A program made the position numbers and the translations under genes. Shown one piece after another: positions 8,032 through 17,705 of a stretch of DNA of 64,000 bases (the first letter of the stretch is position 1; each line of letters starts with the position of its first letter). Origin of the DNA: CAUUJV01 sp963545565 (GTDB lineage Bacteria > Actinomycetota > Actinomycetes > Actinomycetales > Bifidobacteriaceae); assembly GCA_963545565.1 (NCBI GenBank), contig CAUUJV010000002.1:1-64000 (forward strand), given 5' to 3'. The notes under the pieces are model-generated. The model was not told the origin of the DNA, did not search any database, and saw only the letters and a program-made list of their open reading frames with translations.

Positions 8032-10107
8032 CTATTGGAAAGTGTTCCCAAAAGCGCCGGCTGCTAACTCTTTGCGCTGTGCTTCAATCGCAGTAATTTT
8101 GCCAAGGATTGCAAGTTTTTCTTCACCCTCAGGCAAAGAGTTCATGCGGCGCTTTAATTGCGCAATTGAACGCATTGCATCAGCATCTATTAAGCGCGTA
8201 AGAAGCTGGGTTGCGTATTGAATTTCTGCTTCGGTTGGCTCACGTAGCTGCACGGCGGCGGTACGATCTGAAGTATTTGATGAGCCAACTCTCCCATTCT
8301 CATTTTGCACAGGAGGTAGAGGCAAAGGCATCACAGAGAGTTCATTGATTACCTGTTCAAGCATCGGCCCAGCTGCCTTTGTGAGATTGTGAATCCATAA
8401 TCCTTGTGGGGTTTCTTTACTTGGCAAACCGTCGGCAGCAGAAAGAGCCATAAATAAGGAGCGGAAAACAGGCGTCATAAAACTATTGTCTGTAAGGCGG
8501 TTAAACATCACGCGGTTGATTGCCAGCGGAGTCTGGATAACCATAGCTAGGAACTGCTGTTCAGTGATGAATACAGAATCATCAATGCGGTAGTATCCTT
8601 GCTTTACTGCATTTTCATGCTCTAATGCTTTACGATATGCTGGCTGCGAGTAGTCTGTACCAGAACCAGCTGATGCAACAGCTACAGATGCAGATACGGT
8701 GCCAGAATAGGAGTTTTTTCGGGGAGTATAAGCATCTTCATCACGCACATTGAGACGGCGACGGGCAGAACGCACTTCCTGTGCCAGCATTTGCGGGTCT
8801 ACACCAATTTTTCCAGCTGCTTTGCGAGCATACATTCCCCACAAAGAGCGGTCGCGAATCTGAGCAATTACGGGAGCAACAGCCTTTACTGCCCCCATCT
8901 GCCCAGTTGTATATTGCGTATCAAACGAGTTGATTGCTGCATCAATCACAAAATCGTACAGCGGTGTTGCATTATCAATGAGGTTACGAACAGCAGCATC
9001 ACCTTGTTGAATGCGCAAATCGCAGGGGTCAAGACCGTCGCGAGCCACAGCAACAAAAGTTTGAGTGAGAAATGTGCCGTCTAACCCAAAGGCATGAATT
9101 GCAGCCTTTTGCCCTGCTGCATCGCCATCAAAGGTGAATACTACGCGAGAACCCTTAGTAGGGCCGATAAGCTGAACTGCTCCAAGAGAATCATCAGAAA
9201 TAAAACGACGAATAATCTTGGCATGTTCTAAACCGAAAGCAGTTCCGCAAGTTGCTACTGCTGTATCAATGCCTGCCAAATGGCAAGCCATGACGTCTGT
9301 ATAACCTTCAACAATTACGACCTGGCGTTTTTTAACGATTGCTGGTTTTGCCATATCAATGCCGTAGAGCACCTGATTCTTATGGTAAAGAACTGTGTCG
9401 GGAGTATTGATGTACTTAGCCTGAATGCTGTCATCATCATAGAGTTTACGAGCACCAAACCCTACAGTACGGCCTGTTGAATCACGAATTGGCCACGTTA
9501 CACGGCCACGGAAGTAATCATATGCACCACGATTTCCTTGGCGAGCAAGGCCAGCATCAATCATCTCCTGCTGAGTGAAACCTTGGGCTGCTAAATGATT
9601 AACAAGTGAATCCCAACCCCGCGGAGCGTAACCGCACCCAAAACGCTCACAATCCGCCTGCATAAAGTTGCGGCCAGCTAATAATTTACGCGCAGGAAGA
9701 GCCTCTTTAGACATAAGTTGAGACGCAAAAAATTGTTCTGCTTTTTCACACACTTCTAACAAGCGAGAACGAGTTGAGCCTGTACGCCGCTCATTACGCG
9801 TTGCATCATAGTGAAGCTCAATATGGTATTTGTCTGCAAGAAGCTCCACAGCCTCGGCAAAATCAATATTTTCAGACTGCTCAACATATCCAAAAATGTC
9901 GCCGCCCAAGCCGCAGCCAAAACAATGCCATGTTCCCAATGAGGGACGAACAGAAAAACTTGGGGTCTTTTCATCATGGAATGGGCATAACCCAACAAAG
10001 GTTCCAGAGCCACTCGCTTTCAGGGTTACATCTGCCGAAACAATGTCGTATAAATCCGCCGCAGAGCGCACTTTTTCAATGTCTTCTTTGAGGATTCTTC
10101 CAGGCAT
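8032..10107 (-). CDS. dnaG: DNA primase
   Basis: The 691-residue primase lays RNA primers for lagging-strand synthesis at the replication fork. The CHC2 zinc finger is visible (C41, H44, C62, C65 in CPFHDEKTPSF and WHCFGCG). The catalytic core carries the RNA-polymerase-like basic domain (GFGARKLYDDD), then TOPRIM with VEGYTDV and TFDGDAAG, the acidic metal-binding residues. The C-terminal 200 residues form the variable helicase-interaction region. Length is normal for actinobacteria. It lies directly downstream of dgt (90 nt) in the same direction, an arrangement common in actinobacteria that links dNTP pool control to replication. Confidence 0.97.
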   Translation of the reverse strand: MPGRILKEDIEKVRSAADLYDIVSADVTLKASGSGTFVGLCPFHDEKTPSFSVRPSLGTWHCFGCGLGGDIFGYVEQSENIDFAEAVELLADKYHIELHYDATRNERRTGSTRSRLLEVCEKAEQFFASQLMSKEALPARKLLAGRNFMQADCERFGCGYAPRGWDSLVNHLAAQGFTQQEMIDAGLARQGNRGAYDYFRGRVTWPIRDSTGRTVGFGARKLYDDDSIQAKYINTPDTVLYHKNQVLYGIDMAKPAIVKKRQVVIVEGYTDVMACHLAGIDTAVATCGTAFGLEHAKIIRRFISDDSLGAVQLIGPTKGSRVVFTFDGDAAGQKAAIHAFGLDGTFLTQTFVAVARDGLDPCDLRIQQGDAAVRNLIDNATPLYDFVIDAAINSFDTQYTTGQMGAVKAVAPVIAQIRDRSLWGMYARKAAGKIGVDPQMLAQEVRSARRRLNVRDEDAYTPRKNSYSGTVSASVAVASAGSGTDYSQPAYRKALEHENAVKQGYYRIDDSVFITEQQFLAMVIQTPLAINRVMFNRLTDNSFMTPVFRSLFMALSAADGLPSKETPQGLWIHNLTKAAGPMLEQVINELSVMPLPLPPVQNENGRVGSSNTSDRTAAVQLREPTEAEIQYATQLLTRLIDADAMRSIAQLKRRMNSLPEGEEKLAILGKITAIEAQRKELAAGAFGNTFQ

Positions 10108-10196
10108 TGTTCCTTCCTTTCTCTCTGTCGCTGTAGGTACCCTGATACTGATGACGATTACCGATTTGATTGTTGATTACCAATCCTCTGGCTAAA

Positions 10197-11477
10197 TTAG
10201 CTGCAGAGTATTGAATGCATTGTCACTGCAGAGCCGTCTGTTAAGCTTGCCACTTGATCGACTGCAACACGCAGACGTTGCTCATCATTCGCTGCTTCAC
10301 GCCAATCCGCAATAAAAACATTCTCAAGCATGTCACTTGGCTCAGGAGTATCTTCCATGAGGAAATTCACCAAGTCAGTGACAATATCTCGCTGCTCTTG
10401 ATGGAATGGCTCATGCTCGCGCGGCTCCATCACAAAGTGTGCGGCAACACCTTTTAAGGCCGTAATTTCGTATGCTGTTTCCTCTGGAATTACCACATTA
10501 GCGTTGTATCGAATAAGTTCTCCATCACCGTATGTATCACGAGTGGCATGCTCAACAGATTGCACAAATCGACCTATAAGGTTGCTCGTGACATTCTTGA
10601 GCTGAGCAAGGGACTGCCGCGACCCGGTGAAATGCTCAGGAAACACATGATCTCTGCGCAAGCGATCAAACGCTGATGAAATACCTTCTGCTTCCCATTT
10701 TTCGCCGTACCACTTGTGAGTATCAGCAATCACTGCATCCATAACACGTGAATCTTTCAGCGTTAGTGGCTCAAACGGACCGGAGACTATGGCATCTTCA
10801 ACGTCATGCACACTGTATGCAATGTCGTCACTCAAATCCATAATCTGGCATTCCATTGGCTTTGCCCATTGTGGAGCATCTTTTTTCAGCCATTCAAACA
10901 CTTCAACATCGTCCGGGTACACGCAAAATTTATTTCCACGCGGCCCATCTGGATGATTCATGCCTTGGTCACGTGTCCATGGATATTTCATAGCTGCGTC
11001 AAGAGCTGCTCGCGTAAGATTCACACCAGCACTTCGACCCTCTGGGCGAAATATTTTCGGCTCTAGCCGAGTTAACAGACGAATTGTTTGAGCGTTTCCT
11101 TCAAATCCACCAATTTTATCCGCAATTTGCGCCAAAGCACTCTCGCCATTATGTCCAAATGGAGGATGCCCTAAATCATGAGCCAAGCAAGCACAATCAA
11201 CAACATCAGGATCACATCCAAAAACAAGCGCAATCTGGCGGCCAATCTGAGCAACTTCAAGAGTATGCGTTAAACGCGTGCGAGCAAAATCATCAGTGCC
11301 GGCCACGAGTATCTGCGTTTTAGCTCCGAGACGACGCAGCGCTGAAGAATGGATAAGGCGGGCGCGGTCTCTCTCAAAAGCGCTTCTGCTTCGAGTTTTT
11401 GCCTCTTCAGGAGCCCAGCGCTGCTCGTCAAAATCTGTGTAGCCCTCATTTGGCAACACGGTTTCTGCGTCTCGCAC
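10197..11477 (-). CDS. dgt: Deoxyguanosinetriphosphate triphosphohydrolase-like protein
   Basis: A 426-residue HD-domain phosphohydrolase that splits dGTP (or other dNTPs) to the deoxynucleoside and triphosphate. The metal site is evident: H in RLTHTLEVAQ, the HD pair in CLAHDLGHPPFGH, and a later D in MDLSDDIAYSVHDVEDAI. Start is a GTG with a G-rich region upstream. It sits between alr (47 nt upstream) and dnaG (90 nt downstream), all on the minus strand, and is probably co-transcribed with them. It is the short, type-2 form common in Gram-positives. Confidence 0.93.
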   Translation of the reverse strand: MRDAETVLPNEGYTDFDEQRWAPEEAKTRSRSAFERDRARLIHSSALRRLGAKTQILVAGTDDFARTRLTHTLEVAQIGRQIALVFGCDPDVVDCACLAHDLGHPPFGHNGESALAQIADKIGGFEGNAQTIRLLTRLEPKIFRPEGRSAGVNLTRAALDAAMKYPWTRDQGMNHPDGPRGNKFCVYPDDVEVFEWLKKDAPQWAKPMECQIMDLSDDIAYSVHDVEDAIVSGPFEPLTLKDSRVMDAVIADTHKWYGEKWEAEGISSAFDRLRRDHVFPEHFTGSRQSLAQLKNVTSNLIGRFVQSVEHATRDTYGDGELIRYNANVVIPEETAYEITALKGVAAHFVMEPREHEPFHQEQRDIVTDLVNFLMEDTPEPSDMLENVFIADWREAANDEQRLRVAVDQVASLTDGSAVTMHSILCS

Positions 11478-11524
11478 AAGCCCACCCCCGTTAATTACCC
11501 TGATATATGACCTAGATATACAGC

Positions 11525-12910
11525 CTAGATTAGTGATGTAGGATCGAGCTTAGCAATATCTTCTTCGTTGAGCACATCATATGCGTGACGATACAATCGC
11601 GGCACTCTCACACCAAGGCAGGTAAAGATTTCATAACTGATTGTATCTGCAGCACGAGCCCAGTCATCCGCAGTTGGCTCAGCAAACTCCTCACCACGGC
11701 CAGGCCCGAAGAGCGCAACAGTATCGCCTTCACTTATACCTAGTTCTTGTGCATTGCCTTGCAAATCAAGTACGCACTGATCCATGCATACGCGCCCGCT
11801 GACTCGCACAAGTTCTGGACCCAGCTTAGTCATAACACGAACAGGCCCACCCTCATGCAATCTATGCTGAGTACCAGCCTCATTAAATCCTGAAGCAGAA
11901 CGGTGAATTCCATCTGCATAACCAAGAGGCATGTCAGCTGTGCTCGTAGCTTGAGTTGTGATGTATGTGCGCCCATAGGAGATGGAATGCCCGGCTGGCA
12001 AGTCTTTGACTGTGCCCAACTGAGCCTGCAAAGTCATGGCAGGAGTCAGACCCCATTTTTGAGGAGTTCCCATTGCAACATCAGGCTCATAACCGTAGAA
12101 GCCAACTCCCGGGCGCACCAAATCGTAATGAATTTCTGGACGTATAAGCGTTGCCGCAGTGTTTGCCAAATGACGAATTTGAGGGTGCAAGCCTGCTGCG
12201 TCCATTTTGCTGGTGAACCATTCAAAGCTGTTAATCTGGTCTTGCGTCGATGCAACAGATTCCGCATCATCAGGAGCATCTGCCACAGCCAGATGAGACC
12301 ACTGCCCCACAAGCTGAATGTAGCCATTATCAACGCATTTTTTAATCTCTGTAAGAGCTTCGTCGAAAGACTCAGGTGTGAATCCGTTGCGCCCAAAGCC
12401 AGAATCAACCTTGATATGCACCCTCGCCGGTTTTCCTAGTTCCTGCGCCGCATGACTAATAGCTTTAACACTGCGAATGCCACCAACGCCGAGGTCAATA
12501 TTGTCTGCAATAAGCTCAGCAAAAGGCGCATTCGTAGAACTGTAAAGCCAAGTAATAATGCGAGCGCGATCTTCGCCAATTCCTGCACGACGCAGCTTAA
12601 TAGCTTCACTTGCCTGAGCTGTTCCTAACCATGTTGCTCCACCCGCGAGCGCAGCCAGTGCAGCTGGAATCAAACCATGACCGTAAGCATCGGCCTTCAC
12701 CACGCCCATTACTTCAGCGTTACTGCCGGTATGCGAATCACTACCATGTGAATGCGCAATCTCAACAAGGTGACGCATGTTGTCACGTAAAACTCGCAAG
12801 TCAACGATTGCCTGGGCAGGATACTCCCGCAACGCATTCTCATAGTTTCTGCGGGCATCATCCGTTGCAAAAGTTAAAGGTTCAGCTGCACTCAAAGTCA
12901 TACGCACCAT
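11525..12910 (-). CDS. alr: Alanine racemase
   Basis: Interconverts L- and D-alanine for peptidoglycan, using pyridoxal phosphate. The PLP lysine is K72 in VVKADAYGHG. Other fold-type III marks are DSGFGRNGF, RPGVGFYGYEP, and SYGRTY leading to MPLGYADGIHRSASG; the C-terminal domain has RVCMDQCVLDL. At 461 residues it is longer than the common 370-390, mainly through an N-terminal extension and an insertion with a Ser/Asp-rich stretch near residue 60. It is the first gene of the alr-dgt-dnaG run. Confidence 0.95.
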   Translation of the reverse strand: MVRMTLSAAEPLTFATDDARRNYENALREYPAQAIVDLRVLRDNMRHLVEIAHSHGSDSHTGSNAEVMGVVKADAYGHGLIPAALAALAGGATWLGTAQASEAIKLRRAGIGEDRARIITWLYSSTNAPFAELIADNIDLGVGGIRSVKAISHAAQELGKPARVHIKVDSGFGRNGFTPESFDEALTEIKKCVDNGYIQLVGQWSHLAVADAPDDAESVASTQDQINSFEWFTSKMDAAGLHPQIRHLANTAATLIRPEIHYDLVRPGVGFYGYEPDVAMGTPQKWGLTPAMTLQAQLGTVKDLPAGHSISYGRTYITTQATSTADMPLGYADGIHRSASGFNEAGTQHRLHEGGPVRVMTKLGPELVRVSGRVCMDQCVLDLQGNAQELGISEGDTVALFGPGRGEEFAEPTADDWARAADTISYEIFTCLGVRVPRLYRHAYDVLNEEDIAKLDPTSLI

Positions 12911-13241
12911 TATGCTCTTTTGATGTTCTTTTGTGTTACCTCAGCATTAATCCTCGAAAAATCTCCAAGTGCCAAGTATGAGGGGAAGTAGGAGTAGGAG
13001 TGAAAGTAAGAGTAGAAGTAAAGAGTAAAGAGTAAAAGTAAAAACACTCCCGCTTTCTCGAACGAAACGTTCAACAATTCGAACAAAGTGATCGCTCACC
13101 CGTGAGTGCTTAGAACAGTATTCCATTATTTAATTTTTTTATTTTCGACTATTAGCCCTAGTTTTTTATGGCCTATTTTTATTTTCTCTCGCCTAACGAG
13201 CTCGTCTTGCGTTGATAATCTGCCTATTCCGACGAATTAAA
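12911..13241. other. Intergenic region upstream of alr
   Basis: It contains a purine-rich tract at about 12975-13045 (repeated AGTA/GAGTAAA words), then GAACGAAACGTTC (13060-13072), running into GTTCAACAATTCGA (13069-13082), a word also found at 7984. AT-rich sequence follows. No gene is seen. It should hold the alr promoter. Confidence 0.5.
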
Positions 13242-13275
13242 AAACGGCGATGAACTTTTACGCTCATCACCGTTT
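13242..13275 (-). terminator. Intrinsic terminator of the alcohol dehydrogenase gene
   Basis: AAACGG-c-GATGA pairs with TCATC-a-CCGTTT with one internal mismatch. On the minus strand it is followed by a T-rich tract (TTTTTTAATT), about 60 nt beyond the stop of the dehydrogenase gene. Confidence 0.75.
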
Positions 13276-13333
13276 ATTGAAATTTTTGTCTCAGAATCTT
13301 TGCCTTCCTAGCAATTCTTAATCCATCATTAGC

Positions 13334-14377
13334 TTAATCCATCACAATCATTGCTTTGATGGTTTCGCGATTCTTCATTGCTTGGTATGCATCGTCAATC
13401 TGCTCAAGTGGGTAGCTAGACGTGAATACCTTGCCTGGGTTGATTTCGCCCTTGAGAACTGCATCGAGAAGCTGGGCTTTATCGTAAGTAGTTACGGAAG
13501 CTGGACCGCCTCCAATAATGGTATTGCGGTAGAAGAGACCCTGTGGGTTAAGAGTTGCGTCATGAGGAAGACCCACACGACCAACAATTGCACCTGGACG
13601 AGCTACTGCGATTGCAGTATCGGATGATTGGCCAGTTCCTACGCATTCGAGAACTGCATCTGCGCCTGCACCATTAGTGAGTTCCATTACCTTCGCAACA
13701 GCCTCGTCGCCGCGTTCAGCAACGATATCGGTTGCGCCGAATTCAATGGCAAGCTTTTGGCGATCTTCATGACGGCTCATAGCGATAATGCGAGAAGCGC
13801 CACAAAGTTTTGCAGAGATTACGCCACACAAGCCCACAGCGCCATCACCCATAACGACCACAGTGTCTCCTGGCTGCACATTTGCCACACGAGCTGCGTG
13901 GTAGCCAGTTGGCATTACGTCAGAAAGGGTAAGCAAAGAAGCGAGCATACCTTCGGTATAGTCCTCCGGCTTACCTGACACCTTTACTAACGACCACTCA
14001 CCATGCTGGTAGCGCACATATTCTGCCTGATATCCATTAGACCAAATATCTTGATGATCTTGGCAGCAACCTTCAAAGCCCGCGCGGCATGCAGCACAAC
14101 GCCCACAACCGTGGGTGAATGGAGCGATAACAAAATCGCCTTCCTTCACAGTTGTGATTGCGCTACCGACTGCTTCAACAACACCAATGGCTTCGTGACC
14201 GCTGTTCATCTGACCGACTGTTGCATCACCGTCATCACTACGATATGTCCACAAATCAGAACCACATACACATGCGCGAACAATGCGAAGGATCACATCA
14301 TCTTCAGCCTGAATCGTTGGCTTTTCTACTTCCTTGAGTTCAACCTTGCCTGGGCCTGCATAAACTGTTGTTTTCAT
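13334..14377 (-). CDS. Zinc-dependent alcohol dehydrogenase (MDR superfamily)
   Basis: A 347-residue medium-chain dehydrogenase. Catalytic zinc residues are seen in ACVCGSDLW and SGHEAIGVVEAVG. The structural zinc site is four cysteines in GCGRCAACRAGFEGCC. The Rossmann motif is GDGAVGLCG. The later AMSRHEDR segment, with serine-arginine rather than an acidic residue after the second strand, suggests NADP(H) preference. The N-terminal KTTVYAGPGKVELKEV resembles zinc alcohol dehydrogenases of the threonine-dehydrogenase-like group. The substrate is unknown. It is monocistronic with its own terminator, 98 nt downstream of luxS on the same strand. Confidence 0.88.
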   Translation of the reverse strand: MKTTVYAGPGKVELKEVEKPTIQAEDDVILRIVRACVCGSDLWTYRSDDGDATVGQMNSGHEAIGVVEAVGSAITTVKEGDFVIAPFTHGCGRCAACRAGFEGCCQDHQDIWSNGYQAEYVRYQHGEWSLVKVSGKPEDYTEGMLASLLTLSDVMPTGYHAARVANVQPGDTVVVMGDGAVGLCGVISAKLCGASRIIAMSRHEDRQKLAIEFGATDIVAERGDEAVAKVMELTNGAGADAVLECVGTGQSSDTAIAVARPGAIVGRVGLPHDATLNPQGLFYRNTIIGGGPASVTTYDKAQLLDAVLKGEINPGKVFTSSYPLEQIDDAYQAMKNRETIKAMIVMD

Positions 14378-14475
14378 GTTGCAACTTCTTTCTTTTTATG
14401 CCGTTTTATACCATTTTCACGGCAAAAATTTTCAAAAACGAAAAGACTATATGGACAAAACTATACGAATTTGCA

Positions 14476-14961
14476 CTATACGAGTTTGCGTTCGAACGGG
14501 TCTGAGCTAATACCCTGCTCAAGGATGAGCTTGCACCATTCTTTCGCAGTAAAGAGTGAATGGTCACGATAGTTTCCGCAGCTTTTGATGTCTGTTGCAG
14601 GAACGTCATCCCATGTTGCTTCGTATGCAATAAATTCAAGTGATTCTTTGACTGCTTTTGCTATTTCTTCACTGGAATGTTCACCCCATGCCAGAAGATG
14701 GAAACCGGTGCGGCATCCAAACGGAGAGCAATCGATGTACCCAGGAATTCGTGAACGAAGCAGCACCGCAATAGTGTGTTCGATAGTGTGCAGACCACCT
14801 GTAGGGATTGCATTCTCATTCGGCTGCACAAGGCGCACGTCATAGTTAGAAATCACATCGCCTTTTGGCCCTGCCTCAGTGTCGATCAGACGTACATATG
14901 GTGCTTTTACGGCAGTATGATCAAGGGTAAAGCTCTCCGGCATAATGTTTGCGTCAGTCAT
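14476..14961 (-). CDS. luxS: S-ribosylhomocysteine lyase (AI-2 synthase)
   Basis: LuxS cleaves S-ribosylhomocysteine to homocysteine and DPD, the precursor of autoinducer-2, within the activated methyl cycle. The 161-residue protein has the metal ligands H58 and H62 (HTIEH) and C128, and the catalytic cysteine C83 in PFGCRTGFHLL. TTAAGGAGAGTC precedes the start, and two dyads lie further upstream (15002-15015 and 15028-15042). No mtn/pfs gene is adjacent. Length and motifs are complete. Confidence 0.97.
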   Translation of the reverse strand: MTDANIMPESFTLDHTAVKAPYVRLIDTEAGPKGDVISNYDVRLVQPNENAIPTGGLHTIEHTIAVLLRSRIPGYIDCSPFGCRTGFHLLAWGEHSSEEIAKAVKESLEFIAYEATWDDVPATDIKSCGNYRDHSLFTAKEWCKLILEQGISSDPFERKLV

Positions 14962-15001
14962 GACTCTCCTTAAATCCTCAATTAGGCCACGCTAAAAGTC
15001 G

Positions 15002-15015
15002 ACGTTCATGAACGT
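15002..15015. promoter_or_regulatory. Palindrome in the luxS promoter region
   Basis: ACGTTCATGAACGT is a perfect 14-bp palindrome 41-54 nt upstream of the luxS ATG. A second, looser dyad (ACAC-N7-GTGT) lies at 15028-15042. The position suits an operator; the regulator is unknown. Confidence 0.45.
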
Positions 15016-15113
15016 GCATATGTAACTACACGATTATTGTGTCATGCTTGACTATTCGCCTCTAGAAGTATGCATTTTCTGAACATTGACTATGTAGAAA
15101 TATTATAAACGCC

Positions 15114-15893
15114 TTACCATTGGGCAGCTTGAACCAATTCGCGCGTATACGCTTCACGCGGATTTTTCAATATTTCGTAAGTCGGCCCCGATTCTACGAT
15201 TTTCCCGTTGTGCATCACGACTAGCTTATCTGCTACCAATCGTGCTACTCCCAAATCATGCATAATGAGGAGCATCGCCATATCGTCCTTCTGTTGTTCG
15301 TGAGAACGCAAGGATTCGAAGGCTTTCAAAATAGTGATTCGCGCGGAAACGTCCACTGCACTCATCGGCTCATCTGCCACAAGTAGCTGTGGCCTCTTCA
15401 CCAGCGCCCTCGCCATAGCAACCCGCTGAGCTTGCCCACCAGACATATCTTGAGGCATACGCTGCAGGAAAGTTTCTGGCTCTAAGCCCACCGATTTCAA
15501 TGCTTCACATACTTGAACACGAATCTGCTCATCGCTCAGTTTTTCGCTTTTCCTACCCCTGCCAGCAAATCCATACTTAAGAGGCTCAGAAATACTGCGT
15601 AAAACCGTCCATCGTGGATTAAGAGAAGCATATGGATTTTGAAAAACAAGCCCAGTATGTTCTCTCACGGGATTGTGCTGGTCAGTCACGAGCTCCTTAT
15701 TAAAACGCACTTCACCTTCATCAGGCTGTAAAAGGCCAAGAGCAATGCGCATCGTCGTGGTTTTTCCTGATCCTGATTCACCAACAATTGCAACGCTTTG
15801 ACCATGGCTTACTTCGAAAGAAACATCATTAACAGCCTGAATAATTCCATCAGCACTACTGAATGATTTCGAAATATGATTGACTTCAAGCAT
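15114..15893 (-). CDS. Peptide-type ABC transporter ATPase (DppF/OppF-like)
   Basis: The start at 15893 is preceded by AAGGAGCTGTCA, 10 nt after the stop of the partner ATPase; earlier in-frame starts would overlap it. The 259 residues show Walker A GESGSGKTT, signature MSGGQAQRVAMARAL, Walker B LLVADEPMSAVD and a switch histidine. It lacks the long C-terminal oligopeptide extension, as in some nickel or dipeptide systems. It is the last gene of a five-gene operon (binding protein, two permeases, two ATPases). Confidence 0.92.
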   Translation of the reverse strand: MLEVNHISKSFSSADGIIQAVNDVSFEVSHGQSVAIVGESGSGKTTTMRIALGLLQPDEGEVRFNKELVTDQHNPVREHTGLVFQNPYASLNPRWTVLRSISEPLKYGFAGRGRKSEKLSDEQIRVQVCEALKSVGLEPETFLQRMPQDMSGGQAQRVAMARALVKRPQLLVADEPMSAVDVSARITILKAFESLRSHEQQKDDMAMLLIMHDLGVARLVADKLVVMHNGKIVESGPTYEILKNPREAYTRELVQAAQW

Positions 15894-15903
15894 TGACAGC
15901 TCC

Positions 15904-16719
15904 TTAACCCTGCAACCACTCATCAACAGCCTCGTGCTCATACTTCACAGCAGACTTTAGTGACAGCGTTCTCGCAGCATTTACAAGATCATGAGTAGCC
16001 TGTGCAGAAGGATTATTGAGCAAATCTTCAACTTTTCCAGATTCTGTCACTTCCCCATTTTCAAGTACATACGCACGTGAAGCGATTCGTTTCAATACTG
16101 AGAAATCATGGGTCACGAATAACAGTGAAGCACCCAAATCTTCTACACATGAGATAAGAAGCTTTGTAATTTCTTTTTGTACGATTGCGTCGAGTGCTGT
16201 GGTTGGCTCATCAGCCACAATCACCTTAGGAGAAGTAATAAGAGCCGCTGCAATCGCTACTCTTTGAGCCTGCCCACCTGAAAGCTCGAATGGTTTTCGG
16301 GTAAGTAGCCCAGAGTTCAGACCAACTCGACTCATCACGGCCAGCGCACGCTGGTGCATCTCCGCACTTGGCAATTCCCAATGCATTTTTAGAGGTAACG
16401 TAATATTTCGTTCCACACTGATAACTGGATTCAACGCTTCCATGGGATTCTGAAAAATCGTACTGATATATCGCCCACGAATTGCAGCCATTTGAACATC
16501 AGTAAACTCACAAATATTGTGTCCTTCAATCTCAATTACACCGTCAATATGTGATGTTTGCGGCAAAAGACCAAGCATAGCCTTCAAAATCATAGATTTA
16601 CCAGATCCTGAAGGGCCAATAATTCCAACACGTTCACCGTCTTTAATGTCAAGATCGACGCCGTGTACGACTTCGGCCTTATTCACGCTGATATGCAAAT
16701 CACGAATCTGAATACTCAT
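15904..16719 (-). CDS. Peptide-type ABC transporter ATPase (DppD/OppD-like)
   Basis: The 271-residue ATPase has Walker A GPSGSGKSM, signature ELSGGQAQRVAIAAAL, Walker B VIVADEPTTALD and the loop NPMEALNPV typical of the peptide/nickel group. It pairs with the following ATPase as the heterodimeric motor of the importer. Its start overlaps the stop of the preceding permease by four bases (ATGA type), showing tight coupling. Confidence 0.93.
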   Translation of the reverse strand: MSIQIRDLHISVNKAEVVHGVDLDIKDGERVGIIGPSGSGKSMILKAMLGLLPQTSHIDGVIEIEGHNICEFTDVQMAAIRGRYISTIFQNPMEALNPVISVERNITLPLKMHWELPSAEMHQRALAVMSRVGLNSGLLTRKPFELSGGQAQRVAIAAALITSPKVIVADEPTTALDAIVQKEITKLLISCVEDLGASLLFVTHDFSVLKRIASRAYVLENGEVTESGKVEDLLNNPSAQATHDLVNAARTLSLKSAVKYEHEAVDEWLQG

Positions 16720-17705
16720 TGCTTCACCTCCACAGACGTCTCTTTATGTGGATTATCTTGAAGTTTTTTATTCTGAAGATTCTTATTCTGAATAGCGCTG
16801 CGCAAACGAGAATTTTGGATTGGATCACAGCAGTCTCGTAAGCAATCTCCCAACAAATTCAAGGCAAGAACAGCGAGCACAATCACTAATCCAGGCCATA
16901 AGACGGTTAGCGGATATACGCTGATGAACTGCGCAGAGGTGCTTAAAGAATAGCCCCACGATGCTACCCCATTAGGCACACCAACCCCAAGATAAGTAAG
17001 CCCAGCTTCAGCTAAAATCGAAGTTCCTGCACTCGCCGATAATTGCACAGCCATCATTGGGGCAATAGAAGGAACAATGTGGGTGAAGAAAATTCGTGGT
17101 TCACTTACGCCACTCCATCGAGCAGCCGTCACATATGAAGACGAAGCAGCCTCGCGAGCTGTAGAACGTACAACGCGCATCAAATTCAGTCCATAAGCAA
17201 AAGAACATGCCACAATAATCACTGCAACAGATGCACCAAGTGAAGCGCCGAGCACCAACGCAATAACCACAGTAGGAATAGCAATGAGCATGTCAATGGC
17301 GATAACAGCTACTCGCGAAACAGAACGATTAAAATTCACTGATGCAGCAATACCAAGCAATCCCCACACGGTAGTGAGCAGCACAACGCCGATAACAATG
17401 GCAAGTTCTGTAGCACTTCCAGCCATAAGCCAGCTTAAAATATCACTTCCACTGCCATCTGTGCCAAGCACGTGCGAACTGCTCGGCGTTGACCATACGT
17501 TATATCCGTCTGTAACAGACAAACTGTACGGAGTCCATACGAGAGAAATGAGAGTAACAATCAGCCAAATTCCAAGAATTATGGTAACAATTTTCCCCTC
17601 AAACTTTGCCCAGAAAGATCCCCACACTGCACGAAGAATAGATTCAGATTGTGCTGAATTTCCAGTATTTTCTGGACTTGTAGCGTTTTTACCCATTGCA
17701 CTCAC
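16716..17705 (-). CDS. Peptide-type ABC transporter permease (DppC-like)
   Basis: The 329-residue inner-membrane subunit has an N-terminal helix (about 38-58), the typical large outside loop with WSTPSSSHVLGTDGSGSD (the GTD motif of DppC proteins), then five helices. The EAA-like coupling loop is AREAASSSYVTAARWSG. The C-terminal tail is long and charged. Start and stop overlap both neighbours by four bases. Confidence 0.92.
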   Translation of the reverse strand: MSAMGKNATSPENTGNSAQSESILRAVWGSFWAKFEGKIVTIILGIWLIVTLISLVWTPYSLSVTDGYNVWSTPSSSHVLGTDGSGSDILSWLMAGSATELAIVIGVVLLTTVWGLLGIAASVNFNRSVSRVAVIAIDMLIAIPTVVIALVLGASLGASVAVIIVACSFAYGLNLMRVVRSTAREAASSSYVTAARWSGVSEPRIFFTHIVPSIAPMMAVQLSASAGTSILAEAGLTYLGVGVPNGVASWGYSLSTSAQFISVYPLTVLWPGLVIVLAVLALNLLGDCLRDCCDPIQNSRLRSAIQNKNLQNKKLQDNPHKETSVEVKQ

